From: Dillenia suffruticosa
Taxonomy: Eukaryota > Streptophyta > Magnoliopsida > Dilleniales > Dilleniaceae
Direction of reading: 5' to 3'
DNA length: 64,000 nt
Assembly (NCBI GenBank): GCA_033439265.1
Contig: JAVTVX010000015.1
Span: 23,551,947 to 23,615,946, forward strand
Of the stretch, positions 1-12,699 are shown piece by piece (position 1 is the stretch's first letter; every line of letters starts with the position of its first letter). Both the position numbers and the translations under genes were made by a program. The notes beneath the pieces are model-generated. The model was not told the origin of the DNA. It was given only the letters and a program-made list of their open reading frames with translations, and searched no databases.

Positions 1-1115
1 TGTATCAAGTTTTCAGCGGTCTACCTCTACATTTTATTAGATCTCCTATATTTAAGTTCTCAGTTCTCCAAACCGGTGCATCTTTTGATCTTCTTTGCAC
101 ATGCCCGAACCACCTCAGACGACACTCTCGCGTCTTATCTACAATTGATCTAACTCCCAACTTGTTACGAATCTCTTGATTTCTAATTCTATCTCTTGTA
201 GTTTTTCCACACATCCGTCTAAATATTCTCATTTATGCTACAACTATTTTTTGTTATTGTTGTTGTTTAATAGCGCAGCATTTAGTATCATACAATAATG
301 TAGGTCTAACCACGATTCTATAGAACTTTCCCTTCAAATGTAATGGTATCGTACGATCGCAAAGAACTCCGGATGCTCTTCTCCGTTTCATCCAACCTGC
401 TTGAATCATATGATTTACATCTCCATCTATATTACCATCATTTTGAATTATGAAACATAAATATCTAAATCGTTTATTTTTTAATATATTTTGTCTATCT
501 AATCTAATCGTTTCTTTATCATTCCTATAACTGTTGCTAAACCTACACCTCATATAGTCGGTTTTCGATCTACTCAATCTAAACCCTCTAAATTCCAATG
601 TGTCTCCGTAACTCTAATTTAGTACCAACACTCTCCCTGGTTTCACCGACTAGCACTATATCATCTGCGAAAAGCATACACCATGGTATTTCATCATGGA
701 TATTTTTTGTGATCTCGTCTATCACTATTGCAAAAAAGAGGGGACTTAATGCCGATCCTTGATGGAGTCCAATGTTAATAGGGAAGCTATTGCTCAAACC
801 CCCGCAAGTTCTTACACCGGTTACAACTCCCTCATATATATCTCTAATGAGATTTATGTATGGATACCCCTTTTTTCATCGGCGTCCACCACAGTAAGTC
901 TCTAGGAACCCTATCATATGTTGTTTCTAACTCAATGAATATCATATGTAGCTCTCTCTTCTATACTCTATATGTTTCCATCAAATGTCTTAACAAGTGG
1001 ATTGTTTCTGTTGTAGATCTTCCTCCAAATTGATTTTAAGATACATTTATCTCCAATCTCAATCTATGCTCTATTACTCTCTCCCATAGCTTCATGGTAT
1101 GGCTCATAATAGGAG
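1..1115 (-). mobile_element. LINE (RTE-like non-LTR retrotransposon), 5'-truncated
   Basis: Read on the minus strand, the segment encodes the end of a non-LTR retrotransposon polyprotein. In order from right to left: FGGRSTTETIHLLRHLMETY (about 1030-970), an AYDRVP-like stretch (about 915), LIRDIYEGVVTGVRT (about 860-810), GLHQGSALSPLFFAIVIDE (about 775-720), the catalytic FADDIVLV motif (about 680-657), and the carboxy-terminal RWFGHVQRR signature of plant RTE-type LINEs (about 120-95). The frame is broken repeatedly by stops and shifts, so this copy is dead. The right end (about 1115) is where similarity starts and no endonuclease domain precedes it, the usual result of 5' truncation. The 3' end lies beyond the left edge. 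It sits in the TOM40 intron that follows exon 7 and has the same orientation as the gene. The RTE assignment rests on remembered motif wording; the LINE call itself is secure. Confidence 0.88.
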
Positions 1116-1266
1116 ACCAGACTCTGGCATCTTCTACACTCCTAAGATAGCCAAATCTTTATGTAGACAAATAAAACAGGGACATCAAAAACAGCTATTG
1201 AAGTGATAAATATAAGGAATAGTGTAATATATCATGAGGATTTGACAACTTCTTGGAGAATCATAC

Positions 1267-4200
1267 CATCTTGTCTGTGTTATATCGAGCAGCATAACCA
1301 ACACCAGACTTCCGATGTTGCCCAGCCCAAAATACTTCGCCACCCAATGATAAATTAGGGGTCACACTCTGCAAAATTGAGGTTACACGTAGTGAAAATA
1401 GGAAGAAGACTACTTTAAATGTATTTATCATTTCCATCTCAGCAACAGATGGAGCTGGCTGTGATGTACCAACAACTAATAACAGCAATTACTAGCAATA
1501 AACAGAGAATTACAAGCCAACTTTTGCAATCAATATTATGCATGGCTTTGAAGCCTTGGATTACAAAAGAAAAACTTCGTGAAGACGCCTGGACTTTCAA
1601 AAATCTTCATCAATGACTGGCATGCCATTTGTAGAGAGACATGAATGGATGCATGTATCAAAAGTTTTCCAAAGAGACACTTCCCCAACACTTAAAAAGC
1701 ACTTAATTAACTCAATAGACACTACATTCATAGATTTGTCTACTTAAAAAATAAAATACTTGATAAAGACTAATATAAAACTCAAAAGAAAACTACCATG
1801 TGAACAAAATGAAGGTATAACTAAGGTTTCTACCAGCAATAGTACATTAAATATATATGAAAAATATCACTTTTATCGCTTAAGCTCACTTAGTTGGGAG
1901 CATTATAGTTTCAAAACATATACATATATTTAACATGTCTTTTCATGTCATCTTCTCCTATCATTTTTAATATTCTAATCATCATGTCCATGTTGTGTTG
2001 TGTCGTGGCCTACGTCTATGCTTCATAGAATCTGAGAGAGTAATTACTACTTGTTAAAGAGTGATCGTAGTAGCAGCTTAACCTCCCTGAAGCTTCCATT
2101 TCCCATTAGAACAGGTAGCCTTCATCCCTACCACCCCAGGCAAACGCCAATAAATATATACAAAATAGTGTGCCCATATATATATTATTCCACAGCATTA
2201 ACTTGCTTACATGCACAATTCCAATTTTTTTACAGCAACTTACAAGAAAATAAACCAGTTAACTGCTTCACAAACTGGTCAGTTACCTGGATGTAATTTG
2301 CCCCAAACAAAGCCCCATTGCCAAGTTGAAATTGAGACCTGTAGTCTTTACCCTGTGCAGTACATGTAAAAATTCAATAACTGGAAAAAAATACCTCTTG
2401 CATAACCTTAGTCGCTGAAAGTAATCAACAGTGTGATACATAGTCCTTACTCATGACCATGATGCGCTTAGAGTCTGATAACATTTTTTGCCCCAAAATA
2501 ACCCCTCCTAGAAGAGTTTTTTCAGAAAGTACTTAAACTAAAAGAGGAAGAAAATGGTTGACTAGAATGTCACTAATGAATCTGTTGGTATTGACGATTA
2601 TTTATTGTAAAAAACTCTATAAAGCACTACACATTGCCTAGAAAGCTTTTACTCAACTTGCCAAGTAACACTTGAGGGTAAACTCTCCTTTAGTGGTAAA
2701 TGATATTTCACTAGTGTTGCTAAATGCAAACTTACTGGATAATAGTACATAGGGTCAAGGAATTCTTAATTATTGGTGATCCTGCCTCTGATGAATTTAT
2801 TGCCCCAATGAGATCACTATATCCAATTAATAAGGCCACTTCTATATTCTCCTTCGCTTATTTAAATGACCTCTATAGTGTGTAAATCTCATCCCACGCC
2901 CCACAATTAGTACAAGTGAGACAATAGCATGAAGCAGTCCTTAGTATTACATCTGGGGGCATAGGATAGTATCATAATGATTCTACGATGACAAAAATAA
3001 TAGAGAGACTAAATAGTGAAAGCTGCTTCCTTCTTACTCAGCAGGCAAAAACACTTGATAAGGATTTCTTAGTCACTAGCCTCTAAATCCTTTCATGTTT
3101 TTTGTACCGATGACAGTGTAACTCTTAAGATGAGATATTGGACAAGGCAGTTCCTTTGTTTCAGGTCCAGCTTGGTTAATTTGGAGATGGATTATGACTT
3201 TATGGGGAGTTCAGAACATACAGTTCGAGAAAGAAGCCCTATGTTTGAGGCCGTTCCCCTGATGTCAGAATCTCATTGTAAAAGAGTTTGTTAGAGCCAT
3301 TAACAGATGGCTGCCAATGGGAGAATGTAGGAATACCGATCCATAAACTTATGTCATTTAGGTAAGACTACAGAAGACCCTTCTATGTTTATCATTCTTT
3401 TATTCTCCTCCCCCCCCCCCCCACCCAAACAAAGGAAACTCAAATTAACCCTTCTTTCAAGATCTTAATGAATTAAATGAATAAAGTCCCTTTGATGCCC
3501 AACATAGATGTCATGGGCACATGAAGGTTAAAGGAAAAAAGAGCATTAACAAGTATAGGCAAAGGCTACTAACCTTGTAATCAAAGTTAACCATGCAATG
3601 TGACATATGGGGTTCACTTGTAAGCTAGGAAACAACAGAAACATAAGCAGAATTTTACATTAATTATATAGGTAAAATAGATTAAAAATTCAAAGGCATA
3701 AGAAAATATAAAAGCATCACCTGAGCATTAGCTTTTAAGATAAGATTGTCACTCAAATCACACTTTACTCTAGCATTAACCCTTCCATCAGTTAAAACCC
3801 TCCCAATAAGCATCAGCTGTAGACCAACCAAATATATGGATGATGTCAATAAAATCAATAATAAAAGGGGCCAACAACAAATAAACAACAACAATGATGA
3901 GCATGTACCTTGGGATCAAGATAATTAGCACCAAACTCATAATGGGCGGTAGGGATTTTAATTGTTTCTGAGGACTGAGAAGGAATTTCAGTCGGCCCCA
4001 TGAACACACTGGTGGGAAAACAAAAGGCAAAAAAGAAAAAAGAAAATCAAGATTAAGATTAAGATTAAAAATTAAAAATATTAAAAAAAAGTAAATAAAT
4101 GAACAAATAAAATGTGAGGGACAAACAAGAAGTCATGGACAGACCTGTGACTGAGCGCAAATTTCTGATTGAGTCCTTTAGTAAAATCAAAGCGCATTCC

Positions 4201-4547
4201 CTCAAAAACTTCCGGCTTTAAGGACACTGCAAACGAGTCCCCCAAAATAATTATGATTATAAAAACCATCAAACAACAGAAAATTGGATGAAAAAATTAT
4301 TCCAAAATAAAACCCTATTAAATCTGATGATAACACATGCCAAAAAACCTTGATGAAATAGGAAGAATCAATCCAAATCAGTCAAAATTTAAAAAGGGCA
4401 GAGAAAGATTGGAGAGAGTAAGTAGTTACTGAGAGCTTCGCGGTGCATCTCCTCATAGGGAATTGGACAAGGAAGGTTAAAGTAATCGACTTTCTCTTTG
4501 GTCTCGACTGTTGGCTTGGTGGTGTTAAAAGCAGTAGGAGCAGCCAT
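1267..4547 (-). CDS. TOM40: Mitochondrial import receptor subunit TOM40, exons 1-7 (gene runs off the left edge)
   Basis: TOM40 is the beta-barrel channel of the TOM complex in the outer mitochondrial membrane, through which nearly all nuclear-encoded mitochondrial precursors pass. Seven exons join in frame with GT-AG introns: 4547-4430, 4226-4145, 4008-3909, 3816-3721, 3624-3574, 2352-2287 and 1368-1267, giving 615 nt or 205 residues. Plant TOM40 is about 310 residues, so the last third lies to the left. Recognisable blocks are [20 protein letters not shown] (exon 1), [20 protein letters not shown] (exon 2), [15 protein letters not shown] (exon 3), [20 protein letters not shown] (exon 4) and [20 protein letters not shown] (exon 7). 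The start at 4547 (MAAPT) is chosen because it fits plant TOM40 N-termini; a further in-frame ATG at 4583 would add 12 residues with no counterpart. All seven exons are open, so the gene looks functional. The intron after exon 7 (from 1266 leftward) hosts a LINE. Confidence 0.93.
3411..3421. repeat. Poly-C run in a TOM40 intron
   Basis: An uninterrupted run of about eleven C lies in the intron between TOM40 exons 5 and 6. It has no obvious role and is prone to length error in assemblies. Confidence 0.7.
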
Positions 4548-4870
4548 CCTTCTTCTGTTTGATTGGTAGTAGAATACCACCAACTACACTGCTCACTTGC
4601 TTTGCCGCTCTCTCTCTCTCTCTCTCTCCCCCTTTCTCTCTCTCAACTCTGAAATTTCCACCACCAAACAATTAATGCCTCTTATCCACTATCCAGATCG
4701 AGAGAGAGAGAGAGAGAGACAGATTACCTGAGCCTGAGCGAGAGCAATACAGGAGATTGATTTGCTCTGATGGGAGTTCTTCTTGACCGAGAAGAAAGCC
4801 TCAGTCTGAAGAGAGAGAGAGAGAGAGATGCAGAATCTTTAAAGGGTTTTTGGGGGTAGGGTTTTTGCCG
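4548..4870 (-). promoter_or_regulatory. TOM40 5' UTR / promoter-proximal region with three CT/GA tracts
   Basis: The 320 bp upstream of the TOM40 start contain three dinucleotide tracts: (CT) at 4608-4628 and (GA) at 4700-4719 and 4810-4828, plus-strand sense. Such tracts are common in plant 5' UTRs and core promoters. No convincing TATA box is seen. The extent of the transcribed leader cannot be fixed from sequence alone. Confidence 0.45.
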
Positions 4871-5360
4871 GGATCCGATCTACAATGCTACACTTACGTG
4901 TACCCAATCCATCACACCCTTTCTTTTCAGTTTCCATTTCCACCTTCTTTTTCCCTCATTTTTCCTTTTTTTTTTACTTAATTACCTTTGGGTTTTATTT
5001 TTAAAAAAAAGTTATATTATCAAAAATAGATTACAGTTTATTTTAGAAAATTGAAAAAAAAAAAAAAAAGAAAGAAAGCTTAGCGGCTCATGTTTTTATT
5101 AGTTTTTAAATTTAATTAGACCTGAAATTATATAATTTAATAAATAAAATTGTGTTTTAATGAATTTCAAGTTTGTTAAAATAATGTTCAATACTATTTT
5201 CTTTTTCTTTTTTTGATTCTCCGGTCTTTATGGATCAAAATTTTGTTATGATTTTCTAAATTGAGTTTTTTTTTTAAAAAAAAACCTGTTTAAAAACCAA
5301 CTATACCAATGTTGTCCAACATTTTGATTTCTTACCCAATGTTTTAAGGATAAACATAAA

Positions 5361-5400
<40 letters not shown>

Positions 5401-5538
5401 AATAGTTGCTAGAATTATTTTTTGAAAATTTAAAGCAATAAATATTAGAGTTGAAATTAATATTTATCCTTTTTTTATATATATATATGAGAGATTCAAA
5501 TTCGAAATCTTTAAAAAAAAGAAAAACAGTATCATTTA
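4871..5538. other. Intergenic AT-rich DNA with a (CT)17 microsatellite
   Basis: No gene is seen. The stretch contains poly-A and poly-T runs and a (CT)n microsatellite at 5366-5399. Confidence 0.7.
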
Positions 5539-6272
5539 GGGGTGATCATTCAATTAAATCGTAACCTAAATAATTAAAATTGAAATAATCGATTTAATTC
5601 GATTATATAATTTTTATAACTATAATCTAATCATATAGACAAAATATCGAAATTTCATTTCATCTAATTATGCGGTTAATTCAGTTCAATTATTTATTTT
5701 TTACTATAAAAAACTTTTAAGTAACGTTGTTTTTTATACATGTATATGTAAATGTAATATATATTATTCATATCAACCCAATTTTAAAATTTAAAATTAA
5801 TTTATAACTTTATTTTATCAAATATTATTTTAAAAATTTTAAATTTCAAATAAAATAAATTTTAAGAGCAGAAAGAAGCGAAATAGGAGAAGGAGAAGAA
5901 GAGAAGTGAATGAGTCTTAAGTTTGAGAATGAAAAAGTCATAAAATGAACCGGATATTGAAAATATGAAACTAGAAAGATAGAAACTAAAACTTTTCATT
6001 AATTATGCAATTTTCACTGTATTAGTTTTAAATTTCAAGTTTTTTTCTTTTTAATTTTTAATTATAATATTATAATATTATTTACATAAATAAAAATTAT
6101 CTAAAAAATATATAATATTTTTAATTAATTCGATTTGATCGAAATAAAAATTGATAAAACCAATAACCACCCATATAAATCAAATCAAAGTTTAGTTTTA
6201 TTCAAAACCAAACTGAATGTCTAATGATTCGGAAAAAACGATTTTTTCAATTTTAATTGAATAATACTTATC
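5539..6272. mobile_element. hAT-like MITE, copy A (about 730 bp)
   Basis: The block 5539-6272 is similar from end to end to 12700-13500. Both begin GGGGT...ATTCAATTAAA-like or GGTTACCATTCGAT-like and end with the inverted form TTTTAATTGAATA. The copies share internal phrases such as TTTAATTCGRTTATATAATT near the left end and AATATTTTTAATTAATT near the right. Imperfect terminal inverted repeats starting AGGGGT, an AT-rich body without coding potential and a length under 1 kb fit a non-autonomous DNA transposon, probably hAT. No clean target duplication is seen. Confidence 0.55.
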
Positions 6273-6425
6273 TATAGTGTCAGTTGATTTATAATTCATT
6301 GACACATATCCTTAATGCTCTGATAGTGTTTCAATTGATTTGTCCGGTACATTATACTCAAATGTCTTTTTAATCACATCATTTATAGGAAAAACTATTT
6401 TGAATTGAATTTTAAATTTTTGTAC

Positions 6426-6464
<39 letters not shown>

Positions 6465-8170
6465 GTTACCAAAAAATAATTACCAAAAAAAATGATTTAG
6501 TGGAATTTTTTTATTAGTGGGGAGGTTGGTTGCCATGTGGCCAATGCTCATTTGCCCTTTGACATGTCACATTATTTTTGGTCATTTTACATAAAATAAC
6601 TTAATTTTTCAAATTTTTTGTTTCAAAAATATTATTAATATTTTTGAAAGAGGAGGAAGAGAAAGAGAAAGAGAAAGAGAGAGAGAGAGATAGAGATGGT
6701 ATTTGAGTAATCACTACCAAACTAGGAGTTTGGGCTTCAAAGGTTATAATTCTTATAAACGCTCTCTTGATTGTCGTGTTAATTTTGACTTTTGTTATAT
6801 TTTATATTCGACTGATTAATAAGTTTAAGTGTTAATTTTAATTCTTATGGTATGAAGTATAAGAGCTTTGTAATGGTATTTTTGGGTTGTTAATACCTGA
6901 ATTAAATTCTAATTTTTCATTAATTTTATTATTATGTTTGTAAAAAAAAATTATATTAATTTCTCTATTGATTTAATTATTCAAATAGATAAATGGTAAT
7001 TCATATAATTTATGCATGTATAAAAGCTTTTATTTTCATATACGTGATTTATATATGTGATCGGGATGACAATGCATAAAAGAGGTAAAAGTTATGGCTT
7101 CATTGATCTAAAATAAAAGTATATGATTGATTGGTAAAGTCATTGTACATAAACTATACATTATGAGTCTCCTGTAAATCGGGAATGGTTTATTTTGATT
7201 ATCGGATGAAAATCGAACCGAGTAGTTAATACTAAACATGACATTTAGATTAATTTACTTAAATATATTATGAAAACGAAAATTTATACTCTACATTTAT
7301 ACGTAACTCTTGTACTCTTAATATTCAATATATATGGACGAATTTACGGAAACAATAATATATAATTTGATTTATTACGAGTGAAATTTTTTATATAAAT
7401 CAAGAGTTTCATTCATTGAATATGTAGTATTGGTTAGTGGAGACATGCATATACAATAAGAAATCTATACCAACTATGCTGAATATCAACCATCTGGATT
7501 CTCATAGTTGATTATTCAGAAATTAAATTTAATGATATGATTTTATATTATATTGTTTAGTATCATCAGTCAATACGAGATAAGTTGAACATTTTATGAT
7601 ATATTCTTTTTGGATGAAAAATTTAATGGGATCAAACAATTGACAAAATGATAATTCATTTGATTTTCTTTTGATCTTGATTACGGATATTAAATAAAGA
7701 AACAATATGTATAAATATGTAACTCTAATTATTTAATAGAACTAATTAGAGTTAAAATTTTAATATAACTATTATATTAATGGATTTTATTATAAGTATT
7801 CCCTCCATGATTCTAAAACTTTGTCGGTATTAATTATTTACTTGATGAATCGAGTGGTACTATTTTTATATTAAATTAATTGGAGAAGAAATATGATTAA
7901 GAGGAAGGAAGATTGGCATTGACGTGATAATGTATGAATAGCATCGTGGATTCAACGAGTACTAATCAATTTTATTTGATTAATTTTGATTTTATTTAAT
8001 TCCCTAAGATGATTAATCAATTTTTAACCTAAAATCTAATAAAAAGCAATTAAAAAAATAATAAAAATACACTAAAAATAATTCCTAACATAATTTATGA
8101 ATAAGAAAAATAAAAGTCTAAATTACTAACCCTAAAAGTATAAGAAAATACTAATTAACTCAAAAATTAC
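6273..8170. other. Intergenic AT-rich DNA, no gene seen
   Basis: No open frame of interest. A (TA)n microsatellite lies at 6433-6458, inside the same general AT-rich stretch, and a short GA-rich run at 6645-6690. Confidence 0.6.
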
Positions 8171-9319
8171 TGATGAGGCCCAAAAATAATTTTTATGGAT
8201 TTTTGTATAATTTACTAAAATTGAATGGATAATCATGAAATTAAAGTATTAAATAATAAATAAAATATATAAAAACTGAAGATACGATATTAAATAAATA
8301 AAACAAGGTACGGAAAGCAAATAAAATCAATGAGCCAAACAAGTCCTAAACCAGATTACCGAAGATGGCGATGGGCCACCATCAATGATTGTGGTTGGGC
8401 AAAAACGAAGTGGCGGAGTAATCGATGGTGAAGATGAACAGCAAAGCACACAAAAGCAATTGAAATCTGACGGCGACGAAGGCAGTGAAGAATCGACTTC
8501 TTGCAGACAATGACAGAAGGCGATCGACTTTGGTGGCTATAGAAATCGAATCAGATGACGGTGGAATTGAACAGAGGTGAAGGTGGTGATGGTAAATTGA
8601 GGAACTTGCAATCGACGACGTTGATGAAGGTTGAAAGTGAGACGGTGGTGAATCGAATTGAAGTCAAATGTTGTGAAATCGAAGGTTGCAAAAGGTTAAT
8701 AGAAGGTGGAATGAAGGGGATAAATCGATGGAGGATGAGGTGAATCCTAGCGAAGGTGATTAATTAACTGCAGAGAAATTGAAGGCGGTGGTTGTTGAAC
8801 AGACAACAGCCGAAGAGGAAGATGAAAGTGAATGAAACAGAGACTGGAGATGAACAATGGCCGAAACAAAAGAAACTGAAATTGAATACTGTAAAGGCTT
8901 ACCAAGGTGAAGACTAAGAAAGCAAGAACTAAAGCAAAAAAATTGAAAGAACAATGAAAGAATTGGATGGTTCAGACGCAACTGTCACCAACCCCAAACT
9001 TGTTTCCTCCCTCTTCCCATGCTCTGCTGCTTTTATAGAAGTTTTCTACCCTCTAATCCTAGTTGAATTCCAATTCTGAGTTTTCTTAGTCTTCAAACTA
9101 TTCTTCAAATTTTTTGTCTTTGATTGAATGTAGGATTCGTGTCTTCAATTTCATGTAAGCTTATGGTCTCCTGATGTGCATAGAACTCTGCAATGCGCAG
9201 AGGACTCCATTGTCATGTTCTTCATTCTAAGACCATCAAATTCTTTGTGGGCTTATATCGAAAACACATGATAAGTTCATAAAAAATAGTCCAAAACATA
9301 GCATAAAATGAGCTTATCA
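8171..9319. mobile_element. Possible solo LTR (TGAT...ATCA ends)
   Basis: The block starts TGATGAGGCCCAAAAA and ends GAGCTTATCA, giving the TG...CA ends and short inverted terminal repeat usual for plant LTRs. Inside are a purine-rich section (8330-8960), a CTCTGC/GCAGAG hairpin near 9190-9208 and an AT-rich tail. No matching 5-bp target duplication is found (ATTAC against GAGAT), so the ends are tentative. The small open frames inside (for example 8555-8743) are low-complexity and not gene-like. Confidence 0.3.
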
Positions 9320-9588
9320 GAGATGTTGAGGATTGAAATGCGACAATATAGTTTTTGATCGGGGCTGTTTGAATTTTTAAATGTTTCAAGACTCTTCTGT
9401 GAATTCTAAAAATTTCAAAGAGTTACGTAAGAACTACAAGTTCAAGAGATTTGAAAAGTAAGAATATTTGCACTTTTCTTTAAATTCTATTCGAGTCTCT
9501 TAGAAATTGTTCTTTTTTTTTTTATTTTTTTTTATATATATGGGGAATTAGGTTTTCCGTATGCATAAAGAATCAATTTCCGGATGGT

Positions 9589-9766
9589 GAGCACTCATAG
9601 TCACCCATATAATAAATCAGACACGTATTCTTGTTCATGCCTTGTTCATGCCTTGTTCACATAATAAACATAGTTCATGCCTTGTTCATTTTCTCCTATA
9701 GTGCAGAACCTTTTTTGGGATGAGTGAGCACTCATTGCCACCCATATAATAAATCAGACACCTTCC
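9589..9766 (+). repeat. Direct duplication of about 45 bp with GTTCATGCCTT repeats between
   Basis: A phrase containing GAGCACTCAT, then CACCCATATAATAAATCAG, occurs at about 9595-9637 and again at about 9725-9762. Between the copies GTTCATGCCTTGTTCA is repeated three times. It is a small local duplication with no known role. Confidence 0.7.
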
Positions 9767-9779
9767 CCTGTCATTAACA

Positions 9780-11890
9780 ACAAAATCTCCGGTGAAAAAC
9801 ACTATGATATTCCTCTAGATTTTATGATCTTAAAGTCTTTGTGCACTTGTTTGTTCCCATGAACACGATAAACTTGAACCACTGATCACTTATTTATGTT
9901 GTTTCTTGGGTTATAGGATAAACTCATTTCTAATACACATCGTGTTTCTAAACATGTTATTTTTTTTGGACCATAACATGCTCTCCTCCCTATCCAAATT
10001 CAGCTCTGTCAAAGATATACGTATTCTTTATTTCATTAATCCTTCTATTAAGCTGTTTTCTAATGATTCTCAGGGTTCTCTTATGAACACACCATATTGG
10101 CATCTTCCAATATTCCACCACTACCAATATGTTGCTGGTCTTATACCTACCTACCATTGAGCTCAAACTAATACCTTCCATTCTTTGTTCTACTTAGATA
10201 ACACAACTTCTTTTTCACCTATGTGATTTTCATTATTTTTCTACCATACTTACCCTCTCTGAGTCTCAAACCTACCTTGAGGCGTGTTCTAATCCTGTTT
10301 GGCTATAAATAATAATTGAGAAAATTGCAAGTACTCACGTCTGCTATTGGGCGCAAATGGGTTTACAAGATCAAGATAAAATCTAGTAGGTCTATGGATT
10401 GTTACAAAGCTCGATTGGGAGCAAAATATTTCACTCAAAAATATGATATTGATTATGATACTCTAGTTCGCAATTTTTTTGCTGTTATTGTTGGTAAATA
10501 ACGATAATTATTTTAGATAGATGTGAAAAATATCTTTCTTATTAGTGATTTTAATGAAGAAGTATATATATTGCCTCCTCCTAGATATGATTTGCAAACT
10601 TAAGCATATACTTTATGGTTTTAAGTAGATACCTCATAGTTGGTTTGCCAAATTCAGCTCCACTGTCACGCAGTTTGGTTTTGTCTCAAGTTCTTAGGAC
10701 TCTTCCCTCTTTGTCCAAAAATCAAAAAGGGGTATTTTTTTTATTCTATGTGAATGGCATGATTATTACTTGTGCATCTGGATTCGAAGAAGTATCTCAG
10801 TGAACACTTTGAGATCATGGATATTAGATATCATAATTTCTTTATTGGTCTCATATATCTATTGACTACTGGATAGTATCTTACTTAAATAAAATATGCT
10901 TTTGATCTCATCTCTAAGATAGGTTTGACAGATAGTAAGATTACTTCTATTCCAGTTGATCAAATTACTAAACTTATCTACTATAATAGTTCACTATTGC
11001 AAGATACTACCGTTTGCTGCTAATTTATTGGTAGTCTTATGTATCTAGTTGATATTACTCATGCTATTCATTGTACTTTTCTGTGCATTATACCACCGAA
11101 TATGTTATTGTTCTTCACATTTTTTTTCTGTATTAAGGTTCCTTATTTCGTGGACTTCATTTTTTATAAGATTTGCACTTGAGTTGACTACATACCTATT
11201 CAAATGTAGACTTAGCAAATGATATGGTCTACCACTGGTTTTTCTTTCTTTTTTGGTGATTCTCTCATTGCTTGGTAGAGCAAGAAGCAAGGGATCACTA
11301 CTTGCTTCCGGTACTGAAGCCGAGTATGTTGCTCCTATTGATACAACACAAAACTCATATGGATTTAATACATTCTAGAGTACGTTAGTGTTACACACTC
11401 CTCCCATACAAATCTAATTCAAGACAACAAGAGTGTCATTTAAATCACTTACAATGATTGTACCCAAAAGAAAAAATCACTTACAATGATGTCTTCCATG
11501 AATATATCAACATATAGAACAGATTGTCATTTTATCACACATCTTATACAACAAGATGAATGATGCATGAGTCTCATTTCTTGAACAAATTATCGATACC
11601 TTCACTAATCATTATCTCCGGGATACTTTCATAATTTAGTTTCCAAAACCTACTTGAGTTTGAAGGGGGTGCTAATGTAATTTTGGTAACATTATATTTG
11701 CGATATATTGAGAGTATATTACAACTCTACTCTCATGCAAATCATGAGAATTTTCACCATATATAATCTTGTTTGAGTTAGAGATCAGATTTATATACAA
11801 CGTTTTTGTGCAAATTAATTCATATGATCTGATACACAATATTTTTAAATTCTCTCTTTTCTCTTCACACATGGTCAATGTAGGTGAAAT
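9780..11890 (+). mobile_element. Decayed Ty1/copia retrotransposon, pol and 3' LTR part
   Basis: Plus-strand translations show scattered copia pol landmarks in the normal order. An integrase/pol join-like stretch lies near 9790-9990. Reverse transcriptase follows at about 10330-10500 (KWVYKIKIKSS and YKARLGAKYFTQKYDIDYD), then the YVDDM-box region at about 10735-10790. An RNase H segment with the GITTCSSTEAEYVA-like phrase lies near 11290-11330. A purine-rich tract at about 11658-11668 is followed by a TG start near 11669, taken as the 3' LTR start; its end is unclear. The frame is broken many times, and this is an old fossil. No gag or 5' LTR is recognised upstream. Confidence 0.8.
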
Positions 11891-11984
11891 GAGAGGGTTT
11901 GAAAGAAATAAAACTTTCTTTCTTTTTTTTTTTGTAAATAAGGGTTTTATTTTGTCAAGACCTCTTTCATGGCAGAAGAAATAA

Positions 11985-12690
11985 ACAAATGGAAATGGGA
12001 TAGGAATTCGAAGTGCTTAATTCATCACCGAAGGATCCCCTTTAGGCTACAAGGTTAAGGGATGTGTTTAGCTCACACCCTAAGAATGCATGGCTAGACT
12101 TATTCTGTCAGAGGAATTTGCCCAACAGTTAAAAAAAGTAAAGAGGGAACACACTCTTGAGAACCCAAGACTAAGATTATTGCTTATTATCATCCCAAAG
12201 ACACCTATTTATACTAGTTTAGTACAAGAATTCACTTACCCTAGGCTTCAATTTAAAATGTGTCATGATGAAGGTTGTTTAGATTTAAAAGAATATAATT
12301 CAGACCAATACAATGCATTTTGTAAATCTGGACTTTTTTATTTCTATTGATACGACCGTAGTAAACTGGCCATAACTTTTTTTAGAGAACTCAAATTGGT
12401 GAATCCTTTGTTGCATTAGAAAAAGCTTTTGAAGGTTTTCTTTTTTGGGTGAGAACTTTCGTGGCTTTCCAATGGTATATCATTCGACCATATTCAATGC
12501 AAGGGACCTATTGGAATGCTTTAATTGAAAATGACATTCTATTGCTGTCAATTTCTGCCTTGAGGTGTAATACTTCTTTATTTCACTATTATGACTATTG
12601 CCAACTACTACCCATACATTACTTTTAATTTATTTTGATTGTCATACTACTAAAACATTACATTGAATTTAATTTGACATCAATTCATGG
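11985..12690. other. Unassigned stretch; an 86-aa open frame is not credible as a gene
   Basis: A plus-strand ATG frame at 12090-12350 has no recognisable domain and ordinary AT-rich composition. Text near 12180-12420, with a TATA-like TATTTATACTAG and a downstream CTGGCCATAAC phrase, recalls LTR sequence, but no ends could be fixed. Nothing else is supported here. Confidence 0.4.
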
Positions 12691-12699
12691 TTGGAAGCA

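Noticed and set aside
8555-8981. Small open frames in purine-rich DNA
   Set aside because: Low complexity, no domain, and inside a possible solo LTR.
12090-12350. 86-codon plus-strand frame
   Set aside because: No recognisable domain or gene structure, and the surroundings look LTR-like.
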